A stretch of 64,000 bases of DNA, from positions 480,785 through 544,784 of the forward strand of contig NW_026262743.1 of assembly GCF_021869535.1 (NCBI RefSeq). Direction: 5' to 3'. This stretch comes from Mytilus californianus (Eukaryota; Mollusca; Bivalvia; Mytilida; Mytilidae). Numbering within the stretch: the stretch's first letter is position 1; every line of letters begins with the position of its first letter. Below, in pieces: positions 59,901-64,000 of this stretch. Made by a program: the position numbers and the translations under genes. The notes under the pieces are model-generated. The model had not been told where the DNA came from and searched no databases. It was given only the letters and a program-made list of their open reading frames with translations.

Positions 59901-62900
59901 GAAAGGTAATAAAATGAGGAACAAAAGCTATATAGTGAATATGTGGCACAGATGCGATTTAAGGGGTAACGAGCGACCGAAAACCGAAAACGGCCGAACC
60001 TAAGAAAATATACACCACAGATCACATTACGATCGAGTTTTGAACCCCCGTATCCCCTAATTACAGGTATATCCTATATATCACAAGAAAGGTAATAAAA
60101 TGAGGAACAAAAGCTATATAGTGAATATGTGGCACAGATGCGATTTAAGGGGTAACGAGCGACCGAAAACCGAAAACGGCCGAACCTAAGAAAATATACA
60201 CCACAGATCACATTACGATCGAGTTTTGAACCCCCGTATCCCCTAATTACAGGTATATCCTATATATCACAAGAAAGGTAATAAAATGAGGAACAAAAGC
60301 TATATAGTGAATATGTGGCACAGATGCGATTTAAGGGGTAACGAGCGACCGAAAACCGAAAACGGCCGAACCTAAGAAAATATACACCACAGATCACATT
60401 ACGATCGAGTTTTGAACCCCCGTATCCCCTAATTACAGGTATATCCTATATATCACAAGAAAGGTAATAAAATGAGGAACAAAAGCTATATAGTGAATAT
60501 GTGGCACAGATGCGATTTAAGGGGTAACGAGCGACCGAAAACCGAAAACGGCCGAACCTAAGAAAATATACACCACAGATCACATTACGATCGAGTTTTG
60601 AACCCCCGTATCCCCTAATTACAGGTATATCCTATATATCACAAGAAAGGTAATAAAATGAGGAACAAAAGCTATATAGTGAATATGTGGCACAGATGCG
60701 ATTTAAGGGGTAACGAGCGACCGAAAACCGAAAACGGCCGAACCTAAGAAAATATACACCACAGATCACATTACGATCGAGTTTTGAACCCCCGTATCCC
60801 CTAATTACAGGTATATCCTATATATCACAAGAAAGGTAATAAAATGAGGAACAAAAGCTATATAGTGAATATGTGGCACAGATGCGATTTAAGGGGTAAC
60901 GAGCGACCGAAAACCGAAAACGGCCGAACCTAAGAAAATATACACCACAGATCACATTACGATCGAGTTTTGAACCCCCGTATCCCCTAATTACAGGTAT
61001 ATCCTATATATCACAAGAAAGGTAATAAAATGAGGAACAAAAGCTATATAGTGAATATGTGGCACAGATGCGATTTAAGGGGTAACGAGCGACCGAAAAC
61101 CGAAAACGGCCGAACCTAAGAAAATATACACCACAGATCACATTACGATCGAGTTTTGAACCCCCGTATCCCCTAATTACAGGTATATCCTATATATCAC
61201 AAGAAAGGTAATAAAATGAGGAACAAAAGCTATATAGTGAATATGTGGCACAGATGCGATTTAAGGGGTAACGAGCGACCGAAAACCGAAAACGGCCGAA
61301 CCTAAGAAAATATACACCACAGATCACATTACGATCGAGTTTTGAACCCCCGTATCCCCTAATTACAGGTATATCCTATATATCACAAGAAAGGTAATAA
61401 AATGAGGAACAAAAGCTATATAGTGAATATGTGGCACAGATGCGATTTAAGGGGTAACGAGCGACCGAAAACCGAAAACGGCCGAACCTAAGAAAATATA
61501 CACCACAGATCACATTACGATCGAGTTTTGAACCCCCGTATCCCCTAATTACAGGTATATCCTATATATCACAAGAAAGGTAATAAAATGAGGAACAAAA
61601 GCTATATAGTGAATATGTGGCACAGATGCGATTTAAGGGGTAACGAGCGACCGAAAACCGAAAACGGCCGAACCTAAGAAAATATACACCACAGATCACA
61701 TTACGATCGAGTTTTGAACCCCCGTATCCCCTAATTACAGGTATATCCTATATATCACAAGAAAGGTAATAAAATGAGGAACAAAAGCTATATAGTGAAT
61801 ATGTGGCACAGATGCGATTTAAGGGGTAACGAGCGACCGAAAACCGAAAACGGCCGAACCTAAGAAAATATACACCACAGATCACATTACGATCGAGTTT
61901 TGAACCCCCGTATCCCCTAATTACAGGTATATCCTATATATCACAAGAAAGGTAATAAAATGAGGAACAAAAGCTATATAGTGAATATGTGGCACAGATG
62001 CGATTTAAGGGGTAACGAGCGACCGAAAACCGAAAACGGCCGAACCTAAGAAAATATACACCACAGATCACATTACGATCGAGTTTTGAACCCCCGTATC
62101 CCCTAATTACAGGTATATCCTATATATCACAAGAAAGGTAATAAAATGAGGAACAAAAGCTATATAGTGAATATGTGGCACAGATGCGATTTAAGGGGTA
62201 ACGAGCGACCGAAAACCGAAAACGGCCGAACCTAAGAAAATATACACCACAGATCACATTACGATCGAGTTTTGAACCCCCGTATCCCCTAATTACAGGT
62301 ATATCCTATATATCACAAGAAAGGTAATAAAATGAGGAACAAAAGCTATATAGTGAATATGTGGCACAGATGCGATTTAAGGGGTAACGAGCGACCGAAA
62401 ACCGAAAACGGCCGAACCTAAGAAAATATACACCACAGATCACATTATGATCGAGTTTTGAACCCCCGTATCCCCTAATTACAGGTATATCCTATATATC
62501 ACAAGAAAGGTAATAAAATGAGGAACAAAAGCTATATAGTGAATATGTGGCACAGATGCGATTTAAGGGGTAACGAGCGACCGAAAACCGAAAACGGCCG
62601 AACCTAAGAAAATATACACCACAGATCACATTACGATCGAGTTTTGAACCCCCGTATCCCCTAATTACAGGTATATCCTATATATCACAAGAAAGGTAAT
62701 AAAATGAGGAACAAAAGCTATATAGTGAATATGTGGCACAGATGCGATTTAAGGGGTAACGAGCGACCGAAAACCGAAAACGGCCGAACCTAAGAAAATA
62801 TACACCACAGATCACATTACGATCGAGTTTTGAACCCCCGTATCCCCTAATTACAGGTATATCCTATATATCACAAGAAAGGTAATAAAATGAGGAACAA

Positions 62901-64000
62901 AAGCTATATAGTGAATATGTGGCACAGATGCGATTTAAGGGGTAACGAGCGACCGAAAACCGAAAACGGCCGAACCTAAGAAAATATACACCACAGATCA
63001 CATTACGATCGAGTTTTGAACCCCCGTATCCCCTAATTACAGGTATATCCTATATATCACAAGAAAGGTAATAAAATGAGGAACAAAAGCTATATAGTGA
63101 ATATGTGGCACAGATGCGATTTAAGGGGTAACGAGCGACCGAAAACCGAAAACGGCCGAACCTAAGAAAATATACACCACAGATCACATTACGATCGAGT
63201 TTTGAACCCCCGTATCCCCTAATTACAGGTATATCCTATATATCACAAGAAAGGTAATAAAATGAGGAACAAAAGCTATATAGTGAATATGTGGCACAGA
63301 TGCGATTTAAGGGGTAACGAGCGACCGAAAACCGAAAACGGCCGAACCTAAGAAAATATACACCACAGATCACATTACGATCGAGTTTTGAACCCCCGTA
63401 TCCCCTAATTACAGGTATATCCTATATATCACAAGAAAGGTAATAAAATGAGGAACAAAAGCTATATAGTGAATATGTGGCACAGATGCGATTTAAGGGG
63501 TAACGAGCGACCGAAAACCGAAAACGGCCGAACCTAAGAAAATATACACCACAGATCACATTACGATCGAGTTTTGAACCCCCGTATCCCCTAATTACAG
63601 GTATATCCTATATATCACAAGAAAGGTAATAAAATGAGGAACAAAAGCTATATAGTGAATATGTGGCACAGATGCGATTTAAGGGGTAACGAGCGACCGA
63701 AAACCGAAAACGGCCGAACCTAAGAAAATATACACCACAGATCACATTACGATCGAGTTTTGAACCCCCGTATCCCCTAATTACAGGTATATCCTATATA
63801 TCACAAGAAAGGTAATAAAATGAGGAACAAAAGCTATATAGTGAATATGTGGCACAGATGCGATTTAAGGGGTAACGAGCGACCGAAAACCGAAAACGGC
63901 CGAACCTAAGAAAATATACACCACAGATCACATTACGATCGAGTTTTGAACCCCCGTATCCCCTAATTACAGGTATATCCTATATATCACAAGAAAGGTA
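53955..64000. repeat. 186-bp satellite array, about 54 copies, continuing past the window
   Basis: The unit is exactly 186 bp: GCTATATAGTGAATATGTGG recurs at 53,975, 54,161, 54,347 and so on without length change. It contains a GC-richer core with GAGCGACCGAAAACCGAAAA and CGGCCGAACC, and all frames contain stops. By eye the only difference among units is a C-to-T at 62,448. The array starts abruptly: a 17-base piece of the unit's middle (AACCGAACCTAAGAAAA, 53,955-53,971) joins directly to a full unit. I do not recognise it as one of the mussel satellites I remember. Confidence 0.95.

Noticed and set aside
53955-64000. CRISPR-like array
   Set aside because: Units are 186 bp, identical throughout, with no short repeat and unique spacer structure, and the genome is eukaryotic. 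It is a satellite.

Overview
This is an AT-rich eukaryotic window. Genes are split by spliceosomal introns (GT donors, AG acceptors, TATA boxes about 100 bp before the ATG, AATAAA signals), and most of the DNA is repeats. Several dispersed repeat families match ones I recall as abundant in marine mussels (Mytilus): the flank ending in TTGACACATTCCCCATTTCC, the GCAATCATACCACAT family, SINE-like tails ending in CAATCAATC, and hammerhead-type repeat units. A mussel or close bivalve is therefore an inference from repeat content, not a search result.

Left part (1-27,300): a small multigene cluster of secreted cysteine-rich peptides. The complete member lies at 20,802-27,218 (+) with seven exons. 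It has a signal peptide and four CX3C motifs, one per exon, all separated by phase-1 introns. The spacing is CX3C-X12-CX3C-X7-CX3C-X12-CX3C, which reads as two tandem helical-hairpin modules. Partial or broken relatives lie upstream: an intact exon 1 with its TATA box on the minus strand at 323-386, a dead exon 1 at about 2.6 kb, an exon 6 that lost a cysteine at 3,034-3,069, an exon 3 at 4,143-4,202, and an orphan exon 6 at 20,317-20,352. Mobile DNA separates them. This includes a 5'-truncated Penelope-like reverse transcriptase fragment, arrays with core repeats of about 150-160 bp, hammerhead ribozyme relics, and a 2,164-bp CACTA-type DNA transposon with an AGG target duplication.

Middle part (27,300-40,180): a minisatellite with a unit of about 52 bp interrupted by a 141-bp palindromic MITE; a block of three direct repeats of about 0.5 kb next to a (TA)n run; and a probable five-exon gene fragment at 34,568-38,527 (+) encoding a short single-pass membrane protein I do not recognise.

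Right part (40,180-64,000): a 12.1-kb element with terminal inverted repeats of about 220-245 bp, themselves built of short tandem repeats, flanked by a 6-bp duplication ATGCGC. Inside it are a near-perfect 775-bp palindrome, a 21-bp minisatellite, a decayed LINE reverse transcriptase and several dispersed repeats. From about 53,955 to the window end runs a 186-bp satellite of about 54 copies. I found only one base difference in roughly 10 kb.

No rRNA, confirmed tRNA or CRISPR array was seen. No transposase or other complete transposon enzyme was recognised.
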